Shown: piece after piece, positions 56,401-64,000 of the stretch
Layout: each line of letters opens with the position of its first letter
Position numbering within the stretch: the stretch's first letter is position 1
Assembly: GCA_021613535.1 (NCBI GenBank)
Contig: CP075492.1
Coordinates: 13,826,001 to 13,890,000 of the forward strand
Source: Adineta vaga
Lineage: Eukaryota; Rotifera
Direction: 5' to 3'
DNA length: 64,000 nt
Notes under the pieces: generated by a model
Told to the model about the DNA's origin: nothing
Databases searched by the model: none
The model's input: the letters and a program-made list of their open reading frames with translations, nothing else
Made by a program: the position numbers and the translations under genes

Positions 56401-56872
56401 TCACCGGAAAGCATGCTTGATGAGATTGAATTGAAGATGTTATTGTTTCAATTGGTAATAAAACTTGCCAAGATGATATTAATGAATGATTACTATTGTT
56501 TTCATCGATTTCAATAAGAATAGCAGCATTTTGTGCATGAAAATATAACGAAAGAAAATCACCGGGATGTAATTGTTCAAATATAGATTTTAGATTTGTT
56601 ATCGAGAGATTCTTCTGTAAGATATACCAACGTTGTGTACAATCGATTAGAGTTTGCATGATTGATGAAATGATACTATTATTATTATTTAAATGATATG
56701 TAGTCAAGAATTTTGATATGCATTCGAGTATAATATATTCATAACGATGATTGGATCGAAGACAGAAATCTGTTTCTGAAGATGATGGAAGATGAAATGG
56801 AAGAAATAGATGAGTCAAAATTGACTCATCCATTTCTCGTAATTGTTGATTCGTATTGTGACCGTGGGTCAT
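47466..56872 (-). CDS. Giant DUF6606/DUF3638/DUF3645 P-loop protein, one frameshift
   Basis: One intronless gene of 9.4 kb, read in two frames (56872-52655 and 52583-47466), that together give about 3,130 residues, the usual size of this family in fungi and protists. The first part fits the N-terminal DUF6606 region (L-P-F-R-R-S-G-L-W). The second has N-M-G-E-G-K-T-S at about 50632-50653 (Walker A of DUF3638), L-D-E-S-D-E (Walker B-like, about 50250), M-A-V-P-Y-R-A-K-D-V-P with E-F-G-H-P-D (DUF3645) and C-M-R-M-R-K-L-G-E-G-H (about 48810-48845). It looks like a helicase-like NTPase of unknown role. The frame slips near 52690: S-T-S-P should be followed by D-A-H-Q-Y-F-V, and one base is missing. 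All other sequence is open, so the lesion is recent or an error. Confidence 0.85.
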
Positions 56873-57300
56873 ATCTATCGAAATCTTTCAAAGAAAATAT
56901 CAAATATCACATATGAAGTTAGTAGAAAAAAAACAATAACTGAATTTGATTTAGTCATTTGAATTCAATCTAAAGAATAAATTCCAATAATGAAGAAAAA
57001 AGGGAAATATCTTCTTACGTACGACTATTTATCATTGATAACATTGAATTTTCCTAATAGTCAATATCAATAAATATCGTTTTTACAAAACAATTTCTAT
57101 TCGATCTCCAACGAAGTTACCGAACAACCAACGATGAAAAAGAGAAAAAAAGAGGGCGCAAGAGGTCTTACTATTTTCTATGATCAAAAATATTTCATAA
57201 TTTTATTCTTTCTTAAATATATTATTTTCATTAGATTTAATCTCATTTTAATAAAAAGAAAACGAATATTGAAGTTTACGAATTTTATTTGCATTCATTT
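56873..57300. other. Intergenic
   Basis: AT-rich. Promoter side of the giant gene and 3' side of the GPCR; nothing else recognised. Confidence 0.5.
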
Positions 57301-58203
57301 TTAAGCTACTGCTGTTGCGACTAGATTATGTCTAATGTGTAATTGTCTTTTTATCGCTGCTTGAAGTGGTTCTGTAAAGATAAATAGTGTAATCATCATA
57401 ATTGGTAATGATATATCAACACATAGAAATGTAATACGAAGATAATATTTAGGAGGACTTGTGAAAAACGCCATAAAAGAAAATATTTCATAAGGCAAAC
57501 CAATTGTAATAATAATTAATAATAGAATAACAATACGTCGAATCATTTTCAATTCTCGTTTGGCACGAAATAAAAGATTTGTTGACGCTAATACATGTTT
57601 AGTCATGTCACTCACATGTCGAACTATTTGAAAATACATACCTACAATCAATGATATAGGAATACCATAAATACACAATGCCGTATAGATTCCAAAGAAA
57701 GAAAATCCAAGTGGCATTTGACATATCTGATTAGGTATGTTATACTTAATTTGATTAGTAATAATAAATGGTATGGAATAAACAAATGAAAATATCCATA
57801 CTAGACCGATTAGAATCGACTGAAATTTTATTGTCTGATAATACAAATGAGTAGGATATATCACAATCATATAACGAAAGAGAGCTTGAAGTAAAAAACA
57901 ATAGTTTTGTAACGCATAACCAACATAACTTAGATAACCTTGAAGAATACAAAACACACCTTCAGATTCATTTTGACCACGATCATTTGTCAATGTAGAT
58001 ATAGCCATACTAAGTAGATTACTACTAAAGAGAATTTCAGCTAAACAGGAATTAGCAATCAATATCATCGGCAATTTATGACATGCTTTATCGATGATAA
58101 TAATAATTAGAAATAGTATAGCGAGGAGAATAACTAGAATAATACAAATAATCATAAATATATCGAATGGAATAAACCATGGTTCAATGTTCAATGCCAT
58201 CAA
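57301..58203 (-). CDS. Rhodopsin-like GPCR, paralogue of the gene at 25.7 kb
   Basis: 300 residues, intronless, seven helices. It aligns throughout with the plus-strand GPCR at 25672: W-F-I-P-F-D-I-F-M-I-I-C in TM1, A-N-S-C-L-A-E in TM2, F-R-Y-M-I-V-I-Y-P-T-H after TM3, K-R-E-L-K-M-I-R-R-I-V-I-L before TM6, and F-T-E-P-L-Q-A after TM7. The start M-M-A-L-N leaves the choice between two adjacent Met codons. The N-terminus is shorter than in its paralogue and lacks the Asn/Ser-rich stretch. Ligand unknown. Confidence 0.8.
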   Translation of the reverse strand: MMALNIEPWFIPFDIFMIICIILVILLAILFLIIIIIDKACHKLPMILIANSCLAEILFSSNLLSMAISTLTNDRGQNESEGVFCILQGYLSYVGYALQNYCFLLQALFRYMIVIYPTHLYYQTIKFQSILIGLVWIFSFVYSIPFIITNQIKYNIPNQICQMPLGFSFFGIYTALCIYGIPISLIVGMYFQIVRHVSDMTKHVLASTNLLFRAKRELKMIRRIVILLLIIITIGLPYEIFSFMAFFTSPPKYYLRITFLCVDISLPIMMITLFIFTEPLQAAIKRQLHIRHNLVATAVA

Positions 58204-59524
58204 AAATGCTTTCAGTGTCTGCAGTAGAAAAAAAATGAAAAATTTGAAAATATAATTGGATATAGATCAGGCATGTTAGAAGTTAAGATTAGAGTATCTG
58301 CACATGACAGATCTGTGAGTGGAACTTCTCTTGATGTATTTATTTAACCTAACTGGAAAAATGTAGAGAACAGTATAATGCTTTCAAAGAACTATAGATA
58401 TACTCGTCTTTAATTTTCCAAAGTGATAGTTCGTCTCAAGTGAGTATGAAATTGTATTTACGTACAGCACATTCTTAGTTAGTAAATTTTTAATGATGCT
58501 TTTGGAAATAATACAAAGTTCGAAATTGTTATAATAATAGTTAAATAATTAAAATGAAATTCTGTTTTTTTATGGAGGAAGAAGATGTACTTGTCTTTTT
58601 TCATCTATATTTTTACCTGTGGTTGATCTGAATAAATACTTCACATTGCCTATTTGTGGAAAATGAAAAAATATCAATTATGACATTTCATTTTCTCTTG
58701 TCATATTGAAATAATAACTAACTTTTTGAAGTTGTCCCTGTGAGTTGCCTATTTACGATTACTAATAAAATACGGAAAGATATATCAAAATTTAAGAAAT
58801 AACTATTGAATTTGTCGTGGAGATTCAAAAAAAATAATCTTATATCTCAAATGGGTTTGTAATCATTGTGAACAAAATAAAATTAATTCACTTAAATGTC
58901 TTTGAATAATCGAGCTTTACGATTATAATCATATAATGTTCTATATTAAATAAAGAATTAGATTTTTATATGATAGACACGTACAAGTACAGTTCAACTG
59001 AGTATGCATCAAACTAAATGAATCTGTACCCAGTCGAACTGATGCTGGATGCATTTCTATCAATGGAAAGTACTTCTTGCTAATGGCTTTACCGTTACAG
59101 TGTAATTAAAAACAACTCTGCTATTAATAGTCAACAGCAGATAATGAACATCCTCAAAAAAAAAGTCATGATTTGAATGTCTCTTGAATGAGCTTGGGGT
59201 TCGTTTTACAGGCAAATAGAAGTTTAACATATTTATTATCCAAGTAAACTATTCTTTTCCTATGTCCTCCACAAGCATGTGTATAATAGGAGTACATTTT
59301 ATCAGAAAAAACTGGGTACTCAAATTTTTTCTTTATATATTAGTCAATAATACTTTTCGTAGCCAATCATAAAAATAAATGAGAAAATTGTCGAAGAAGT
59401 AGTCTCTAACTCGCCAGTTTTGATGTCTGTAATTAATCTTATTGGCAATTGTAATTCATTTTCTATATCGAATAGAATGCAAATCATTTGTTGTTCGTAG
59501 TATAAAACTTTGATATACTGTAGT
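58204..59524. other. Intergenic
   Basis: 1.3 kb of AT-rich sequence upstream of the GPCR and downstream of the third ART-TPR gene. A 121-codon open stretch at 59344-59709 (minus) overlaps the ART-TPR 3' end in another frame and is probably spurious. Confidence 0.45.
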
Positions 59525-61991
59525 TTATTTGATTTTGACATCAAGTTGAGCAGATACAACATGTATTCTATTTCGGAGACGTAAGAGTTCTCGTATACAC
59601 CGTGGACATGTTTTTCCTTTGTAAATACGACATGATGGGTATATCCAAACAGGAAGTTGGCATCGTGGACACATATAATGAATTTTGTCATCAGCAACTT
59701 CGACAACATTCACAATGGTTCCATTTGGTCGTCGAGGGTGATTAAGAAGTTCAAATTGTTTTTCAAAATATTGCTTTGCACGTTCTTCATCATTCTTACT
59801 ACTGTAAATGTTTCCCAGTGCGTAATAAACTTCAATAGTAAGAGGATGTGCAGGCTGCAAAGATTTCAGTGCTATCTCCCGTGCTTTCTCGAAGTGAATC
59901 TCAGCCAATCCTTTCTGATTGATACGAAAGAAACAAAGTCCTAGTTTGATATGACAGTAAGCGCGTGCAGGATGTAATTGTGGCAATATTTCTTCTTCGA
60001 TATTTAAGGCTTTATGGTAATTGTCGATTGCTTGCAGAAAATAAAGACTATTAAGATATACTGAACCCAAACTCAAATAACACGTGGCTATTTCTGAACA
60101 TGGATACTCTTCACCATAGATCTGTTTGTATATATTCAATGCTCTATTGTAAGGGATTAAACTCTTCCGCCATCGTCTGCTTAAATTTGTCGACCACCAA
60201 TCTATAAATGATAGAATATGATTGAGAAAGTTCAAAAAAAATATACATTTATGTTGCAACAAAACTGTCATAAATTTGACTTGAGAAGTATACGGCTAAG
60301 AAATATACATTAGAAAAAATATTAAATTTATGACTATATTTTCTCATTATCTGTAAGTCTTCGACATTTTAGTTAAACTGATTTTGTTAAGATTGATCTT
60401 CTAATTAATCAATTTCACTTGCTGCGAAGACATCAGTATATGGTTCAATGATTATATATTGACTTTCGGTGGCAGACGATTTTCATATAGCTGTAGAAAT
60501 CTTTTTATAAGAAAAGTTGTCTTCCGTCATAGTTTCGATCTGTCATTATATAATTACAATAATAGTGTCAATATGTGCAAAAAATTTTAGGAGAAGCAAA
60601 ATTTCTCTTGAGTTACATAAGATTATCTATTAAAACTCAACAGTAATAAGTATACCTGATCAGTTGCTATAATTTGTATATTTTAAAAGGCAACAATGGT
60701 TTTGGATTCTTTAACAAGGGTAAAAGTGCATAGACCTACTGGCAAAATCTGTCTGGCACCATATTGAAAATTTCCAGTCTGTTGTTTTACTATATGCATG
60801 GCCGAGTGACGTATATGTTTTTGCAATAAGTGCATGATTATCTGATATGGTGTTTGCATAGAATTCGAGCGCTCTTCGATACCACAGACGGCTCATCGTA
60901 AAATGATTCTTTTGCCGAAATACGTCCCCGATGTAATGACAACATCTTCCAGCATCCACCACTCTGGAAGTTTCTTTAAATGTTTTCCACGATCGAAGAA
61001 ATATCTTCTTCGCTAATTTAATCTGTCCCATGTTGAGTAATACAATACCTAGCGTCATTAACATTGACTCACGATCATTCGCATCAGTATCAGTACAACT
61101 TTCTTTAAATTCCTTTTTCATAGTATAAAACACTTCATTCAATTCGTGGTCATCGTTGTTACATAGTGTCATAGATACAATAGTTAAATATGGATTTGTT
61201 GAATCACGACGAATACTATCGAGTCTGAACACTGAACTCAAAGGAAAGAGGACTTCTTCCTCATCAAATTCACCAATATCGCCGACATTGGCACATGTTG
61301 ATCCTCCATTTTCGACATTGGGATTAGCATCTATTTCCAACAGTACATACTCGAAACCATCCGGAGGCGGTTGTACTGCTCCCTCAGTTATACCGAGAAA
61401 ATGTAGTGCTATATGTCTTTGGAGACTTGTCGAAACAAACGAATTCATGGCGATAAATTTACCATGAGATTGTTCTAAATGTGCCAATTCAATTTTAGAC
61501 ATTAGTTGGCCACGATAAACGTGGACTGGAGATAAACATTGATGATTCTTTAGTTCGTTTTGTAAATCTCGTATGAAAAAACAGAAGAGAAAAAGAAACG
61601 AAATATTTTGCAATCGAAGAGCTCGATTAAGAAGTTCAAAAATAAAAGTATTTTTCATATACCATTCCAGGGCGTCCTCTTTTCGATAATTTATATTAAA
61701 GTCTTTTAGATCCTTTGTTTGTTGTTCGAGTCCTTTACATAATTCAGCACATTTGGAAACGAATTTATCTTTATCACTGAATGGAGGATCTAGTTGGAGA
61801 AGAATATCAAGCAATAACTGTGAAAAGAGAAATGTTCCATTTATATCGGTACATGAACGCTCTATGCCGATGTCACGCGTTTTGAGTATACTCATTGAAA
61901 GAAAATCACGGGATGTATTACGAAGCCAACGACAACGAAACGCTTTGACATGTTTAACCAGCGTCTCCAGTGTGACGAATTTTACCTTCAA
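59525..61991 (-). CDS. ART-TPR gene with C-terminal zinc ribbon, 5'-truncated
   Basis: Exon A (61991-60740) holds an ART domain with V-Y-R-G-Q (R160 counted from 61991), N-S-F-V-S-T-S (184-190) and F-D-E-E-E-V-L-F (E244/E246), a complete R-S-E triad, then two or three TPRs. A 538-base intron (donor GTAGGT at 60739, acceptor TATAG at 60202) is inferred because it restores phase and TPR continuity. Exon B (60201-59525) has about four TPRs (A-L-N-I-Y-K-Q-I-Y-G) and ends in C-P-R-C, then S-C, then C-P-R-C, a zinc-ribbon-like module not present in copies 1 and 2. Upstream of 61991 there is no Met in frame before a stop (nearest internal Met at 61895), and telomere-like repeats begin 50 bases away, so the N-terminal domain is lost or lies in missing exons. 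Confidence 0.6.
60202..60739 (-). other. Putative 538-base intron
   Basis: Inferred intron of the 60-kb ART-TPR gene, much longer than the other introns here. No gene, repeat or relic is visible inside. If the splice is wrong, exons A and B are separate fragments. Confidence 0.4.
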
Positions 61992-62043
61992 TATAACATA
62001 TTATAGTGAAGAAACAAAAACATTTGTTGCAAATATCTTGAGC

Positions 62044-62091
62044 GTGGGTGTGGGTCAGGCTATACTCTCAAAGCACACCCACACCACACCC
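62044..62091. repeat. Inverted pair of telomere-like runs
   Basis: GTGGGTGTGGGT at 62044-62055 (G-rich on plus) and an ACACCC-type run at 62074-62091 (G-rich on minus) face each other across 18 bases. This is the order expected where two telomere ends were joined head to head. The right-hand run also ends a broken coding sequence on the minus strand. Confidence 0.7.
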
Positions 62092-62640
62092 TCTAGTGTA
62101 AATACAATTGTACAATTTGTTTGAATCCGATTAGCATCAGGTACACCAGTGCATGTATTAGCACATTCATCAACATCGTTAACATTAGCTGTTGATCCAA
62201 CAGGCCATCGACATTTTAATATATCAGTTCCATCAAAATCAGACATTTGAACTACATGAACATGCTGTAAAGCAACTTCTTTATATACGATAGGTAGAGA
62301 AACAGCAATAAAAAGTGTTAAGTCGACTAACAATAGCCCAATTTCTATTTCTACCAACAACAGAAAGAAAATGAAACACTGAATGCAATATTCACCCGGA
62401 GCAACATCAAGACCAGCATTGAAATCAGTACAGAATGTTTGCGTACTCATCGCTGACCAAGAACCATGTACCAGATACACAATTCACCGAGCTTGCATCA
62501 CCAGTCTTTAGAGTTTGTGCAACAATCATAGCATTAGACAAGCAAATGCACTACGACGCCATGAAAATCGTTCACGTACAATAATACGAACTGTGGCGCC
62601 AGATAGATCGTCATTGATTTCAAAGTAAATTGAAAAAAAA
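62092..62640 (-). pseudogene. Broken cysteine-rich extracellular/surface protein
   Basis: Fragments in different frames on the minus strand read as one cysteine-rich extracellular protein type common in bdelloids: F-E-I-N-D-D-L-S-G-A-T-V-R-I-I-V-R, then V-N-C-V-S-G-T-W, F-C-T-D-F-N-A-G-L-D-V-A-P-G-E, and I-L-K-C-R-W-P-V-G-S with D-E-C-A-N-T-C. Frame changes and stops separate them, and the last piece runs directly into the telomere-like repeat at 62091. No start, membrane anchor or intact domain survives. Naming a family would be guesswork. Confidence 0.55.
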
Positions 62641-62942
62641 TGAGATACATAGAGATTAACACGAAGCATTTATATTTGTATTTAAAAGCAGAGAAAAAAA
62701 TGTTTTGAAAAAAGGTAGAGTAGGTATATAATAGGGCGTTGTTAACACTAATGCATCAACAAGGAGAAAAAAATGATGACAAAATTAATAATGAAACTGT
62801 CGATATTACGAAACCATAAAGAGAATTTCGTTTGTTGTTTTTTTGTGATTTACATCTTAACGCTTTTTTCTTTCTTTTGATAACGTAAGATGTATACGTA
62901 ATGGAAGTTGAAAAACTCTTGGTAAAATAGTTTAAATCATAT
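62641..62942. other. Intergenic
   Basis: AT-rich 3' side of the patatin gene. No features recognised. Confidence 0.5.
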
Positions 62943-64000
62943 TTACGTATGTTCTTCCGAAGTTAAATGTTCAATTAATTTATATAATCTATTTTCATCA
63001 TGAATCTCCATTTCTTCCCAATATTCACATGCACTATCTTCTAAATACGTCAGTGTTTCTGCATCATATTGATCCAATGCAACCGCTTTTTCAAAACAGA
63101 CTTGCCAACGATGATAATGTCTATCATTCATCAAAGTAGTCATTTGTTTATCTACATTATGTTGTTGACTGTCAAGAAGAAATTTGATCACAACATCAGA
63201 ATACGATGCATAACTTGCAATATCCCAATGAATATCAGCAGGCAAAGGATCTTGAATGTAATCACCTGTGCCTAATGAAAGTACACATATATGTTCTCTA
63301 TCATAGCCATATTCGAGAGCTTTTTCATACGCAGCCATTGTTGGATTATTCACTTGTACACCACCATCAGTATAGCATATACCATCGAAATTATGTGGCT
63401 TAAAATATGTTGGTGCAGCTGTTGTTGCCATGAGAACATCTACTATAGATGTTGACTTGTAGTTGTAATTTCTAGTAAATAAATGCGTATAAGTATCACC
63501 AAGTCGAACAGCGGGTATAACAATATCTGTTAAACAATCACGTAATAATGTCTGACGAAAATACTTTTCAAACAATGTTTGTTTACCAGTTGAGGAATAC
63601 TTCGTCGCTAATGATGGTGAAAAGTTGCGATAGCTAAATCTGTGACGATTCTTCTTAAAAAATATATGTTCACCATGTGTTTTATAGATTTCAACTAATT
63701 TTAAAGCATTAATATCAGGCTCCGTTAAACTACCCGCTTTAGGTAAAGATAAACCAGCAGCAATAATAGCACCTGTAGATGTCCCAGCCATCATTTGAAA
63801 CATCGATGAGCACGATCGATTAGTTCGATGTTCTAATTTCGATAACCAAATTGCAGGTATTATTCCACGGATACCACCACCATCGATAGATAATATATTG
63901 TATGATCTGTAATCCTTTTTATAGTTTCCACATTCAAAATGCTGTACTATCGTATCATTTGAGTTGCTTTGACCAATTAGTTTATTAATTATTAGTTGTT
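62943..64000 (-). CDS. Patatin-like phospholipase, 5' end beyond the window
   Basis: The frame is open from the stop at 62943 to the right edge, about 352 residues, and the start lies outside. The patatin set is complete: D-G-G-G-I-R-G oxyanion loop (near 63870), G-T-S-T-G nucleophile elbow with the catalytic Ser (63771-63785), and the catalytic D-G-G (63360-63368). Between them are A-A-P-T-Y-F-K and L-S-L-G-T-G-D, also typical of the family. It should be a lipid acyl hydrolase (phospholipase A2-like) in the cytosol. Some 60 residues precede the oxyanion loop in the window. No intron is evident. Patatins of this compact type occur in bacteria, plants and animals; the origin is not decidable here. 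Confidence 0.85.
   Translation of the reverse strand, partial: QLIINKLIGQSNSNDTIVQHFECGNYKKDYRSYNILSIDGGGIRGIIPAIWLSKLEHRTNRSCSSMFQMMAGTSTGAIIAAGLSLPKAGSLTEPDINALKLVEIYKTHGEHIFFKKNRHRFSYRNFSPSLATKYSSTGKQTLFEKYFRQTLLRDCLTDIVIPAVRLGDTYTHLFTRNYNYKSTSIVDVLMATTAAPTYFKPHNFDGICYTDGGVQVNNPTMAAYEKALEYGYDREHICVLSLGTGDYIQDPLPADIHWDIASYASYSDVVIKFLLDSQQHNVDKQMTTLMNDRHYHRWQVCFEKAVALDQYDAETLTYLEDSACEYWEEMEIHDENRLYKLIEHLTSEEHT

Noticed and set aside
59344-59709. 121-codon frame overlapping the zinc-ribbon exon
   Set aside because: Shares DNA with the better supported TPR/zinc-ribbon frame and has no recognisable domain.

Overview
The window looks like a piece of a bdelloid rotifer genome (Rotaria- or Adineta-like; the genus cannot be fixed by eye). 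The grounds are AT-rich DNA with compact eukaryotic genes split by very short GT-AG introns (mostly about 50-65 bases), several ADP-ribosyltransferase/TPR proteins, FMRFamide-receptor-like GPCRs, FG-GAP repeat and F-box proteins, intronless genes of bacterial or fungal flavour, and short interstitial runs of the hexamer reported as the bdelloid telomere repeat (TGTGGG). No rRNA, tRNA or CRISPR was recognised.

Layout. 0.7-11 kb: a tiny Tyr-rich protein, a bacterial-like four-helix membrane protein, a secreted FG-GAP protein with one frameshift, a START lipid-binding protein, an amino-acid permease with one in-frame TGA, a LIM protein, a decayed aldehyde dehydrogenase and an unrecognised 144-residue protein. 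11.3-15.5 kb holds the two most striking genes. One is a protein kinase whose exons continue into four PBZ (poly-ADP-ribose-binding) zinc fingers. The other is a deiodinase-family selenoprotein with an in-frame TGA and a form-2 SECIS hairpin just after its stop. 15.8-30.3 kb: a single-domain ADP-ribosyltransferase (ART), a GPCR relic, an amine oxidase overlapping a GPCR tail to tail, a Ly6-like protein, a GH43-like glycosidase, another GPCR and an F-box protein.

31-47 kb carries two large tandem ART-TPR genes (the second frameshifted) on either side of an AIG1/GIMAP-like GTPase. The two copies are a patchwork of near-identical and diverged blocks and hold internal repeat arrays. 47.4-56.9 kb is one giant intronless DUF3638/DUF3645 gene, broken by a single frameshift. 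57-64 kb: a GPCR paralogous to the one at 25.7 kb, a third, 5'-truncated ART-TPR gene ending in a zinc ribbon, an inverted pair of telomere-like runs next to a broken surface-protein gene, and a patatin phospholipase running off the right edge.

How they may work together (inference). Four ART genes and a kinase with predicted poly-ADP-ribose readers in 64 kb suggest that ADP-ribose signalling is prominent here, though no operon-like link can be claimed. The mix of foreign-looking intronless genes, broken genes, tandem paralogues with mosaic identity and interstitial telomere repeats is what a subtelomeric or formerly terminal bdelloid region would look like.
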